6,418 nt of DNA from Deltaproteobacteria bacterium (GTDB lineage: Bacteria; Desulfobacterota; DSM-4660; Desulfatiglandales; HGW-15): positions 1 to 6,418 of the forward strand of contig DAOVAK010000168.1 of NCBI GenBank assembly GCA_030671095.1. Reading direction: 5' to 3'. The notes beneath the pieces are model-generated. The model saw only the letters and a program-made list of their open reading frames with translations, had not been told where the DNA came from and did no database searches. This document shows, one piece after another, positions 1 through 5,837 of this stretch. The stretch's first letter is position 1. Every line of letters starts with the position of its first letter. The position numbers and the translations under genes are program-made.

Positions 1-354
1 TCGATCCAGAAGTTCCCTGGACAGGCCTAAAGGGCCACCGATGATAAAGGTGACCCACCCTCCTGTGCTGGTGGAGAGGCTATCCAACCAGGCCGCCAGC
101 TCTTCGGAATCAAACTCGTGCCCAGAACGATCAAGGGGAACCATATAATCCCTAGGAGCCAGCTTTCGCGCGATTGCCTGTCCCTCTGTGCTGAGAATTT
201 CTTCTTCAGGCCTGCCTTTTTTGATCTTGGCCGGTTTGACTTCAACCCATTCCACCTGAACATATTTCCGAAGCCGCTCCAGGTAGAAGGATTCTCCCGC
301 TTTGAGGAAGGAGGATTTCGTTCGATCAACGACGATGATTTTGAGCTTGAGCAC
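1..354 (-). CDS. rlmH: 23S rRNA (pseudouridine1915-N3)-methyltransferase RlmH, 3' part missing
   Basis: RlmH is a SPOUT-class methyltransferase that uses SAM to methylate pseudouridine 1915 in helix 69 of 23S rRNA on the assembled 70S ribosome. The visible 118 residues open with the typical first beta strand (LKLKIIVVD, residues 2-10), followed by a lysine-rich stretch (KPAKIKKGRPEEE, 40-52), the EG of the central helix (57-58), a V-P-L-D strand (72-75) and the SAM-binding knot segment IIGGPLGL (104-111). The family is about 155 residues long, so roughly 37 C-terminal residues, including the usual SLS...LPH...YRA...PYH tail, lie beyond the window's left edge. I chose the GTG at 352-354 because family members begin with MKL-type residues and no ATG is available near it. 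The preceding GAAGGGAATGGTGG is a modest ribosome binding site. It is the last visible gene of the minus-strand run, 34 bp after the phosphatase. Family assignment is near certain and the exact start is fairly sure. Confidence 0.93.
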   Translation of the reverse strand, partial: MLKLKIIVVDRTKSSFLKAGESFYLERLRKYVQVEWVEVKPAKIKKGRPEEEILSTEGQAIARKLAPRDYMVPLDRSGHEFDSEELAAWLDSLSTSTGGWVTFIIGGPLGLSRELLDR

Positions 355-388
355 GTTATTCCACCATTCCCTTCGGGGCGTAGCGGAG

Positions 389-856
389 CTAACTTACCTG
401 CTTTGAAGTGAGTCTTTCGATGAGGGTCTCTATGGCCACCGTAATTTGGGCCTCGGCAAGGCGATAGTGGTATGGGGATTTGCCAAACGGATCAATAATT
501 TCGTCTTCACCCAGACCCCCTGAGGCAAATTTGCCGAGGAGTTCCACCCTTTCCTTCGCCTCTGGCCACTTCTCTGCAAGTGCTTCTTTGTGATTCTTCT
601 CCATGACCAGGATATGATCTGCCCAATCCACATCTTTCTGACTGATCTGCCTCGCTTCATGTCTTTTGACGCGAATTCCTTTCTGCAGAAGATGCTCCAC
701 TATCTTCGGGTCGGGTGGATTGCCAGGGTAGGCCCAGATGCCAGCCGATGAGACAGAAATGTTGTATAGGTTATGCGTCTCTATCTCCCTTTCGAGTAAC
801 TTATGGGCCAAAAAGCTCCTACTCACATTTCCACTGCAGACAAAAAGGATGTTCAT
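389..856 (-). CDS. Low-molecular-weight protein tyrosine phosphatase family protein
   Basis: This 155-residue cytoplasmic protein has the usual length and motif order of the LMW-PTP / arsenate reductase-like fold. The N-terminal P-loop after the first beta strand reads CSGNVSRS (residues 7-14), giving C(X)5R with nucleophile Cys7 and Arg13. SSAG at 36-39 is the conserved strand after it. The C-terminal loop IIDPFGKSPYHY (120-131) supplies the general acid Asp122 in a DPF context. Members hydrolyse phosphotyrosine; in bacteria they often act with capsule or exopolysaccharide tyrosine kinases, and some relatives reduce arsenate. No kinase is visible here, so the substrate is unknown. One oddity is that the second P-loop cysteine common in the family (CxGNxCRS) is Ser12, and the usual Pro after RS is Phe15. 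The gene sits 39 bp downstream of thrC and 34 bp upstream of rlmH on the same strand. Its ATG has only a weak purine-rich site (GAAAG), so it may depend on translation from upstream. Confidence 0.88.
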   Translation of the reverse strand: MNILFVCSGNVSRSFLAHKLLEREIETHNLYNISVSSAGIWAYPGNPPDPKIVEHLLQKGIRVKRHEARQISQKDVDWADHILVMEKNHKEALAEKWPEAKERVELLGKFASGGLGEDEIIDPFGKSPYHYRLAEAQITVAIETLIERLTSKQVS

Positions 857-895
857 GGGCTTTCGAGTTTTTGTCGCTACCGGGTGAAAAGAAAG

Positions 896-2413
896 TTAAC
901 CTTTGGCCTTCCCAACAGGTTTCAGACCAAGGATTCTTGCGATTTCTTTGGTCATTTCGCGAACAAAATCCCGCATCTCCTCCTCCTGAAGAGGCTTCCC
1001 AGGTTCGGGAAATTTTGCAAGACGCTTAGGCTTGACCAATGTGGGGGCATTTTTCAGTTCTGATCTGGGCTTCACGTTGAATTCGGGGGCAAAATTGTTT
1101 TGGAAATACATCTCCTGGAAAGTCATGAACTTGAGCATGTGGGCGGTTGAGTCCAGGATTCCCAGTTCCCCTTGATCAACAAATCCCTCCTGGATCGCTC
1201 TCTTCAGCCCTGCCATAGACTCTCCCCCCTGGGTGCAAGCGATGTTTCCATTTCTGTTCGCTATGATCATGGCGTCCATGATCTCCTGCTCGGTCACTTG
1301 AACCACAAAAATTTTTCTTCTTCCGGCGGCCTTGTTGTATTCCTGGGCCACATGAATGACCCGGGGCATAGAGACCGGATTGCCTATCATGGCTGCCTGG
1401 GCGACGCTCTGTTTTACTGCGACCGGGACGAACTTGCGTTTATTGGGGTCTTGCTCCAGGTAATAACGGTAGACCGGGTCGGCGTGTTCAGACTGGACTC
1501 CGATAATCTTGGGCAGTTCGTCTATGATGCCTGCTTTGTAAAACTTGAGGAAACCGCTCATGACGGCCGTGATATTTCCCGCATTGCCAATGGGCAATAC
1601 CACCACCTTGTCCCCCACATGGTAGTCAAAATCCTGCGCGATCTCGAAGGAGAAGGATTCCTGACCCAATATGCGCCAGGCATTTTTTGAATTGAGCAAG
1701 GCAACGTGATAATTCTCTGCAAGATTTTCAACAATTTTCATACAGTCGTCGAAGACGCCTGGTATTTCAAGCACCCTCGCTCCACTCCCCAATGGCTGGG
1801 ATAATTGCTGAGGCGTAACCTTTCCATGGGGCAATAGGACGGCAGACTTGAGGAAATCTTCCAGATAGGAGGCGTAAAGGGCGGCAGAGGCTGAAGTGTC
1901 ACCCGTGGATGCACATATAGCCAAGAGGTTGCCTATCTTTTCTTTTTTGGCAAAGTAGTTGATATAGCTCAGCGCACATGCCATGCCCCTGTCTTTGAAA
2001 GAGGCACTCGGGTTGAGCCCATCGTCTTTAAAATAAAAATCAAGTCCTACCATCTCCTTTAGTCGCTCATTGGCCTCCACCACAGGCGTATGGCCCTCGC
2101 CAAGATAGACAATCTGGTCCAAAGGGATCACAGGGGCAATAAACTCATAGTAGAGAAAGATGCCCTTCAACGGTTGATGGTTCAACATCCGGCGGTAATC
2201 AAAGACCTTACGCCATTGATCCCCTCCCGCGGCCTCGAGGCGCTCAGAATTCTTGTCATGGAGTAAAAGAACACTTCCGCATTCAGGGCACGTGTATAAG
2301 AGCCGGTCGATGCCAAATTCGCCCCGACAGCCGAGGCACTGGTAAACCATTAGCCCATCAGGTTTGGGTATTATGAAAGGTCTTATCTCCTCCGGAAATT
2401 GATCAATCTTCAT
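896..2413 (-). CDS. thrC: Threonine synthase, with N-terminal zinc ribbon
   Basis: ThrC is a PLP-dependent enzyme converting O-phospho-L-homoserine to L-threonine and phosphate, the last step of threonine synthesis in the cytoplasm. The 505-residue protein begins with a rubredoxin-like zinc ribbon: CLGC at 26-29 and CPEC at 42-45. The fold type II PLP core follows, with GEGHTP (105-110), the Schiff-base lysine in NPSASFKDRG (Lys140), the ASTGDTSAS substrate/phosphate segment (168-176), and the PLP-phosphate loop GNAGN (276-280). TQGGES (394-399) and the STAH segment (422-425) near the C-terminus are also typical. About 60 lysine- and proline-rich residues follow the core, ending in a predicted helix and a basic tail; this is long compared with the ~350-residue short ThrC types. 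The ATG at 2411-2413 has AGGA 7 bases upstream. It is 67 bp downstream of the SDR gene and 39 bp before the phosphatase. No homoserine pathway partner is visible. Confidence 0.93.
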   Translation of the reverse strand: MKIDQFPEEIRPFIIPKPDGLMVYQCLGCRGEFGIDRLLYTCPECGSVLLLHDKNSERLEAAGGDQWRKVFDYRRMLNHQPLKGIFLYYEFIAPVIPLDQIVYLGEGHTPVVEANERLKEMVGLDFYFKDDGLNPSASFKDRGMACALSYINYFAKKEKIGNLLAICASTGDTSASAALYASYLEDFLKSAVLLPHGKVTPQQLSQPLGSGARVLEIPGVFDDCMKIVENLAENYHVALLNSKNAWRILGQESFSFEIAQDFDYHVGDKVVVLPIGNAGNITAVMSGFLKFYKAGIIDELPKIIGVQSEHADPVYRYYLEQDPNKRKFVPVAVKQSVAQAAMIGNPVSMPRVIHVAQEYNKAAGRRKIFVVQVTEQEIMDAMIIANRNGNIACTQGGESMAGLKRAIQEGFVDQGELGILDSTAHMLKFMTFQEMYFQNNFAPEFNVKPRSELKNAPTLVKPKRLAKFPEPGKPLQEEEMRDFVREMTKEIARILGLKPVGKAKG

Positions 2414-2440
2414 TATGAAATCCTGTAACTCGCTGTTAAA

Positions 2441-2469
2441 GAAATAAAATAATGCACCATGTATGGCAA
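2441..2469 (-). promoter_or_regulatory. Possible sigma-70-type promoter for thrC
   Basis: On the minus strand, TTGCCA (2464-2469; five of six to the -35 consensus) and TATTTC (2441-2446; a weak -10) are 17 bases apart, about 27 bp before the thrC start codon. This lies in the 67-bp gap after the SDR stop codon. If real, thrC could be transcribed separately from the SDR gene. The -10 match is poor, so the call is tentative. Confidence 0.25.
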
Positions 2470-2480
2470 GTGCACAACCA

Positions 2481-3338
2481 TCATACCTTCAAATCTGTCA
2501 ATCCGGTCTTTTCTGTCCAAAAGCGATCAAATCCATCATCATCCAACTCAAACCGTTTACCCAAGATATCTTCCACGAATGGACCTGCCGCATATACGGT
2601 CTTAGGCGCATCGGAGAGTACGGCCCCTAAAATGAGATCGGCGATCAGTTCCGGTCCGGGAACGGTTACCCCTGCGAACATGCCCCCCACACCTGCCCCT
2701 GCGGCTTGGTAGATGGGGTTGTAATCGGGATCAGTCCTGGCCATGAGATCACCCGTCATTTGGGTTGCCACCTCGTTAAATTCGGTGGCGATGACACCCG
2801 GACGAATCGTGATCACTTTGATTCCAAAGGGGCGTACCTCCATACGGAGGGAATCAGTGACGGCCTCCAGAGCATGTTTCGTGGCTGAATAAACGCCACT
2901 CATGGGAAATGTGAATTTCCCTACGATGGTACTCAGATTGACCACCGTTCCTTTTCTGCGTCGGCGCATGCCAGGCAGACATGCCTGGGTGACCCGGATC
3001 AGAGAGAAGAGGTTGACTTCAAAAATTCGCCTGAGAGCCTCCGTGGAGACATCCTCAAGGGCTCCACGAATACTGTAGCCCGCGTTATTGATAAGCACGG
3101 ACACAGGTTCTGACAAACTGGAAATTTCTTGGCAAAATCTCTCAGTATCTCCTGGGTCTGATAGATCCACCTTCATTGGGGTTATCCCACCAAACTGATC
3201 AGCAAGTTCAGTAAGGCGATCCATTCGTCTTGCTGCAGCTATGACCTGGAAACCCTTTTCTACCAGCTTTATGGTGGTCTCTCGGCCTATCCCACTGCTT
3301 GCCCCTGTAACCAGTGCTGTCTCTTTTTTTTCTGCCAT
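2481..3338 (-). CDS. Classical short-chain dehydrogenase/reductase (SDR)
   Basis: This is a 285-residue NAD(P)-dependent oxidoreductase with a Rossmann fold, probably cytoplasmic. All classical SDR landmarks are present: TGASSGIG cofactor motif (11-18), an AARR segment after the second strand (Arg37/Arg38, suggesting NADPH preference), the acidic VDLSD (57-61), NNAG (84-87), Asn109 in EVNL, catalytic Ser136 in NLST, Tyr150 and Lys154 in YSATK, and RPG (179-181). The protein is about 35 residues longer than the 250-residue norm, with extra C-terminal sequence of the kind that forms the substrate pocket in retinol- or 17-beta-hydroxysteroid-dehydrogenase-like members. The substrate cannot be read from sequence. 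I chose the ATG at 3338, not the in-frame ATG at 3404, because AGGAGGT lies 4 bases before it and the fold begins at once. It is the first gene of the minus-strand block and is divergent from kdsD. Confidence 0.9.
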   Translation of the reverse strand: MAEKKETALVTGASSGIGRETTIKLVEKGFQVIAAARRMDRLTELADQFGGITPMKVDLSDPGDTERFCQEISSLSEPVSVLINNAGYSIRGALEDVSTEALRRIFEVNLFSLIRVTQACLPGMRRRRKGTVVNLSTIVGKFTFPMSGVYSATKHALEAVTDSLRMEVRPFGIKVITIRPGVIATEFNEVATQMTGDLMARTDPDYNPIYQAAGAGVGGMFAGVTVPGPELIADLILGAVLSDAPKTVYAAGPFVEDILGKRFELDDDGFDRFWTEKTGLTDLKV

Positions 3339-3342
3339 CTTT

Positions 3343-3349
3343 ACCTCCT
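3343..3349 (-). promoter_or_regulatory. Strong ribosome binding site of the SDR gene
   Basis: Read on the minus strand this is AGGAGGT, separated by AAAG from the ATG at 3338. It is a near-perfect Shine-Dalgarno sequence and decides the SDR start against the upstream in-frame ATG at 3404, which has no such site and would add 22 residues unlike any SDR N-terminus. Confidence 0.85.
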
Positions 3350-3477
3350 GAATCCCAAAATATCGGTTTAGTGACAATTCTCTAGCGAATACAGTAAAGA
3401 TCAAATTTATTACTTTATATCCATGTATTATGCAAACAAAATTAGCGATACACGCCTTTCATCGTCCGGTTGCTGCC

Positions 3478-3489
3478 TTGATGCATCAA
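3478..3489. promoter_or_regulatory. Perfect 12-bp palindrome, possible operator
   Basis: TTGATGCATCAA is its own reverse complement and stands 100 bp before the kdsD start and 140 bp before the SDR start. A perfect dyad in a divergent promoter region is a typical place for a dimeric regulator to bind. There is no second copy in this region, and no known regulator's consensus is recognised. Confidence 0.3.
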
Positions 3490-3576
3490 ATATCCCTTGA
3501 GAAGCAAGCGGGAAAATGTTAAAGGATCGTCTAATATTCAGTCCAAAAGATTGATCAGCAACTTTATAGAAACCCC

Positions 3577-3583
3577 AGGAAGG
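3577..3583 (+). promoter_or_regulatory. Ribosome binding site of kdsD
   Basis: AGGAAGG lies 5 bases before the ATG at 3589, with good strength and spacing. It supports this start for kdsD. Confidence 0.7.
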
Positions 3584-3588
3584 ATCCC

Positions 3589-4608
3589 ATGGTCATTGAA
3601 CAGGTCAAAGAGGTCCTAGAAATCGAGGCCCAGGCAATTATGGGTCTGGTGGACCGCATTGGCCCCGAATTTGAGAAGGCCGTTCAGATGATTTTGAAGG
3701 CCAAGGGAAGAGTGATTCTTACGGGTATGGGCAAGTCCGGATTGGTTGCCAGAAAGATCGCGGCCACCTTGAACAGCACAGGTACGCCTTCCCTTTTCCT
3801 GCATCCGGCAGAGGCCATACACGGGGACTTGGGCATGGTTACAAAGGACGATATTGTGCTGGCCATCTCCAATAGCGGTCAAACGAGAGAGATCAACAAT
3901 ATCCTGCCGACACTCAAGCAAATGAGGGCGAAAATCATCTCTTTCACTGGAGGCCTTGACTCGCCCATGGCCAAGGAGAGTGATGTGGTGATTGATGTGG
4001 GTGTGGATAGAGAGGCCTGCCCAATGGGTCTGGCACCCACTTCGAGTACCACTGCTGCCCTTGCCATGGGAGATGCCCTGGCTGTGGTGCTGATTAACGC
4101 CAGGCGTTTCGATAAAAGGGACTTCAGAAGATTCCACCCCGGGGGCAGTCTCGGAGAAAGGCTTTCCATCAGTGTGAAAGAGGTCATGTTCACGGATGAT
4201 CATGTGCCAAAAGTGGTCTTGGGATCCAGGGTGGAAGATGCCATTAAAGAGATTGATTCAAAAGAGATTGGGGCCACCATAGTTGTTGACGCAGATGACA
4301 AACTCTCAGGCATCATAACCGACGGAGATCTCAGAAGGGCCCTGACCAAGAGAAAGAACATCCATAAATTGAAGGTGGAAGAGATCATGACTACCTCGCC
4401 AAGGACTGTGGAAGAAGATCAAACAGCCGCGGAGGCCCTTGGAATTATGGAACTCTACGGGATAACCCATCTTATCATTCTGGATAGTAGAAAAAGGGTG
4501 AAAGGTGTGGTCCACCTGCACGACCTGCTGGGAAGAGAGGAATTTAGATTAGATGGAGGTCTTACCCTCTCCACGGGGACTGATCGTCGATCTGATAACA
4601 CCGCTTAA
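3589..4608 (+). CDS. kdsD: D-arabinose-5-phosphate isomerase, KpsF/GutQ family (SIS plus two CBS domains)
   Basis: The enzyme interconverts D-ribulose 5-phosphate and D-arabinose 5-phosphate, the first committed step toward KDO, the sugar linking lipid A to the LPS core; it acts in the cytoplasm. The SIS domain (about 30-175) shows TGMGKSG (45-51, Lys49), HPAEAIHGDLG (72-82, with Glu75), SNSGQTRE (94-101), APTSSTTAALAMGDALA (149-165) and the family signature RRFHPGGSLG (180-189, His183). Two CBS domains follow, opening at VKEVM (196-200) and VEEIM (263-267) and closing with VVHLHDLLG (307-315). Family members are about 325 residues and usually end soon after this motif. Here 24 low-complexity residues follow and are encoded mostly in the overlap with the next gene. 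Paralogues KpsF and GutQ share the architecture, so the symbol is by function class. No other KDO gene is in the window. Confidence 0.92.
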   Translation: MVIEQVKEVLEIEAQAIMGLVDRIGPEFEKAVQMILKAKGRVILTGMGKSGLVARKIAATLNSTGTPSLFLHPAEAIHGDLGMVTKDDIVLAISNSGQTREINNILPTLKQMRAKIISFTGGLDSPMAKESDVVIDVGVDREACPMGLAPTSSTTAALAMGDALAVVLINARRFDKRDFRRFHPGGSLGERLSISVKEVMFTDDHVPKVVLGSRVEDAIKEIDSKEIGATIVVDADDKLSGIITDGDLRRALTKRKNIHKLKVEEIMTTSPRTVEEDQTAAEALGIMELYGITHLIILDSRKRVKGVVHLHDLLGREEFRLDGGLTLSTGTDRRSDNTA

Positions 4609-5506
4609 GAAGAGCGGCGATATTGATGGGCGAGGTCTGGGGAAGCATCTTGACAGGGTGCTACCCCATGTCCAGGCAGTGCTTCTGGCCAGTCCACAAA
4701 CAGGGGAAGGGAAAAACCTGGATCCTAACCAAAGGGACGAACTCCTGGAAAAGGCCCTTGTGGTCGTTCGGGGCCAGGTTCCCGTCTTGATCTGGATAAC
4801 CCATAGTACGGAAGAAGGGACAAAAGAGACTCTCCAGCTCTTGAAAAAGAGACTGGAACGGCGAAAATATACGGGGCAAATATTCTGGGTTGACACCCCC
4901 CTCTATTACCATAGCAACCGCGGGTTGCCTTCCCTCTACAAGGACTTATCCACCACAGTCAAAGAGCCGTTTCTGCTACACAACGATCCAGAGCTGATAA
5001 AACAACTCGCCAGCACATTCAAGAGAACCAATATACGTACCAGCATTCTCAAAGAGCTATCCCAAATGGACAGCATCCGAGGGCTCATCTTTCTTGGCTC
5101 ACTTGATAGGGTGCGGAATTACCAGAAGGCGGTTCGGGCACGAATTGATTTCAGGATCTACGATGGGGAAGAGTCCCAGTTCTTGAAGTATCCAAGTCTG
5201 AGCGGAGTCGTTTCTGTGGGAGCTAATCTGGCGCCCAGGGTGTGGCAGAAGGTCACAGCCTCCTCACTTAATCTGAGCGGTGAGCGAAAAGACTATCCTG
5301 ACCACCTGCAGCAGATATTGAATCAGGGAGAATATCTCAAAAGCCTGCTGCAGATCTATCAAAATTCCTCTGCCCACCTCATAAAGCAGGTCTTGTCAGA
5401 CAAGGGAATCATCGAAAGCCCCACGTCCACGCTAACGGAAGAGAATACGGAAGAAAAAGCGAGGCATCTGGAGGCGTTGATGGAGCGTTATGGGGATTAT
5501 CCTTAG
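4553..5506 (+). CDS. Divergent DapA / N-acetylneuraminate lyase superfamily protein
   Basis: This is a 317-residue predicted (beta/alpha)8-barrel protein. Family marks: GLIVDLITPLKKSGDID (9-25, like the DapA GxxxAxxTPF start), SPQTGEG (47-53, replacing GTTGES), TPLYYH (115-120, the PYYN strand), SILKEL (164-169, aligning with the IKE/IKD Schiff-base lysine, so Lys167), GVVSVGANLAPRVWQ (218-232) and a C-terminal KGIIESP...LTEE. Known members make a Schiff base with pyruvate and join or cleave it with an aldehyde. Here the E. coli DHDPS Tyr133 position (YNVPSR) is His143 in LLHNDP, and its substrate-binding Arg138 is absent, so diaminopimelate synthesis is unlikely. It could be another pyruvate aldolase or a non-catalytic relative. 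The start overlaps kdsD by 56 bp; GAGAGG lies 12 bases upstream, a rather long spacing, so translational coupling is likely. No later in-frame ATG precedes the conserved first strand. Family membership is firm; function is unknown. Confidence 0.82.
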   Translation: MEVLPSPRGLIVDLITPLKKSGDIDGRGLGKHLDRVLPHVQAVLLASPQTGEGKNLDPNQRDELLEKALVVVRGQVPVLIWITHSTEEGTKETLQLLKKRLERRKYTGQIFWVDTPLYYHSNRGLPSLYKDLSTTVKEPFLLHNDPELIKQLASTFKRTNIRTSILKELSQMDSIRGLIFLGSLDRVRNYQKAVRARIDFRIYDGEESQFLKYPSLSGVVSVGANLAPRVWQKVTASSLNLSGERKDYPDHLQQILNQGEYLKSLLQIYQNSSAHLIKQVLSDKGIIESPTSTLTEENTEEKARHLEALMERYGDYP

Positions 5507-5510
5507 ATTT

Positions 5511-5549
5511 TGCCCGCCTGCCTCGCCTGAGCGAGAGCGATGGCGGGCA
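5511..5549. repeat. GC-rich nested palindrome (REP-like intergenic element)
   Basis: TGCCCGCC (5511-5518) pairs exactly with GGCGGGCA (5542-5549). Inside, CTCGC (5522-5526) pairs with GCGAG (5531-5535) around a CTGA loop. It starts 4 bases after the stop codon of the aldolase-like gene. No T-run follows, so it is not a standard intrinsic terminator, though it could slow 3' decay of the kdsD transcript. The form resembles short GC-rich palindromes scattered between genes in many Gram-negative genomes; copy number cannot be seen in one window. Confidence 0.7.
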
Positions 5550-5551
5550 GG

Positions 5552-5579
5552 GATTGCGAATTGCGGATTTTGGATTTGA
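5552..5579. repeat. Degenerate 7-bp tandem repeat (four units)
   Basis: Four heptads run head to tail: GATTGCG, AATTGCG, GATTTTG, GATTTGA. On the minus strand they would read as a spurious NPKSAIRNP-type peptide, which I associate with intergenic heptad arrays of Desulfobacterota. It directly abuts the GC-rich palindrome, so the two may be one composite repeat. No gene use is apparent. Confidence 0.6.
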
Positions 5580-5676
5580 AAAAGAGGCGTCTTTCCTTCG
5601 CCTGTGCCCTGTAACTACAGTATATGAACCTCTCCAAAGGGTATCTTTCCCACCGAATATGTTTCCAATGAACACA

Positions 5677-5832
5677 CAATTGTGAGACCTTTGAAAAATG
5701 TTCAATTTTGTTCAAGGTCAAGGAAGGCGAAGATTTTAACCACAGGAATACACGATAAGTATTTCGAGGATTAAAATCTGAGTCTGACGCAGAGATTGGG
5801 CAAAAGGGGGCGTTTTTCAAGGGTCTCAATTG
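5677..5832 (+). repeat. MITE-like hairpin element with 17-nt terminal inverted repeats
   Basis: The left end GAGACCTTTGAAAAATG (5684-5700) and the reverse complement of the right end (5811-5827) agree at 15 of 17 positions. Both ends also carry CAATTG (5677-5682 and 5827-5832), which may be target-site duplication or part of the termini. The stem continues inward: U5701-C5703 with G5808-G5810, then 5706-5715 with 5796-5805. Further in, AGATTTTAA (5731-5739) pairs exactly with TTAAAATCT (5771-5779), and a central hairpin joins 5745-5751 to 5759-5765 around a 7-nt loop. The region therefore folds almost end to end. No transposase is encoded, as expected for a non-autonomous element. It could also be a structured 3' UTR or small RNA. 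It lies between convergent genes and ends 5 bp before the stop codon of the minus-strand gene. Confidence 0.6.
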
Positions 5833-5837
5833 CTTGA

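Larger units (their letters stand above)
3339..3588. promoter_or_regulatory. Divergent intergenic control region between SDR and kdsD
   Basis: These 250 bases separate two divergently transcribed genes and must hold both promoters unless one lies further away. The half nearer the SDR gene (about 3385-3450) is AT-rich; on the minus strand it contains TATAAA and TAATAAAT runs that could form a -10 region, but no convincing -35 at 17-bp spacing. On the plus strand, TTGAGA and TAAAGG 17 bases apart (about 3497-3525), or TAATAT near 3533, are weak candidates for kdsD. I see no tRNA, small ORF or riboswitch-like fold. Confidence 0.45.
5507..5837. other. 331-bp gene-free region between convergent genes
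   Basis: This region holds the GC-rich palindrome, the heptad array and the hairpin element listed separately. Between them, 5580-5676 is unassigned: it has a weak 5-bp stem AGGCG/CGCCT (5585-5589 with 5599-5603) and a short dyad CTGTAACTACAG (5609-5620). Open frames crossing the region are short or read through repeats, and none looks like a protein. No clear T-run terminator is seen for either convergent gene. Confidence 0.7.

Noticed and set aside
27..411. Open frames of about 100 residues on both strands
   Set aside because: The third frame encodes RlmH with clear motifs, so these are shadows of it.
1172..1690. 172-residue open frame on the plus strand
   Set aside because: It lies antisense inside thrC, whose PLP motifs are all intact. 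The frame has no ribosome binding site or recognisable domain.
3339..3404. Longer SDR N-terminus from the ATG at 3404
   Set aside because: There is no Shine-Dalgarno there. AGGAGGT lies just before the ATG at 3338, and the extra 22 residues do not fit an SDR start.
3616..4203. 195-residue open frame on the minus strand
   Set aside because: It is antisense to the kdsD SIS domain, and its His/Gly/Ser-rich composition is that of a shadow frame.
4553..5506. Naming this gene dapA
   Set aside because: The Tyr and Arg needed for dihydrodipicolinate synthase are replaced, so the symbol would mislead despite family membership.
5511..5580. Intrinsic terminator for the kdsD transcript
   Set aside because: The stem is strong but no T-run follows it directly; repeat-like structure explains it better.
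5540..5614. Short plus-strand ORF starting in the GC-rich palindrome
   Set aside because: About two dozen residues encoded by repeat sequence with no ribosome binding site.
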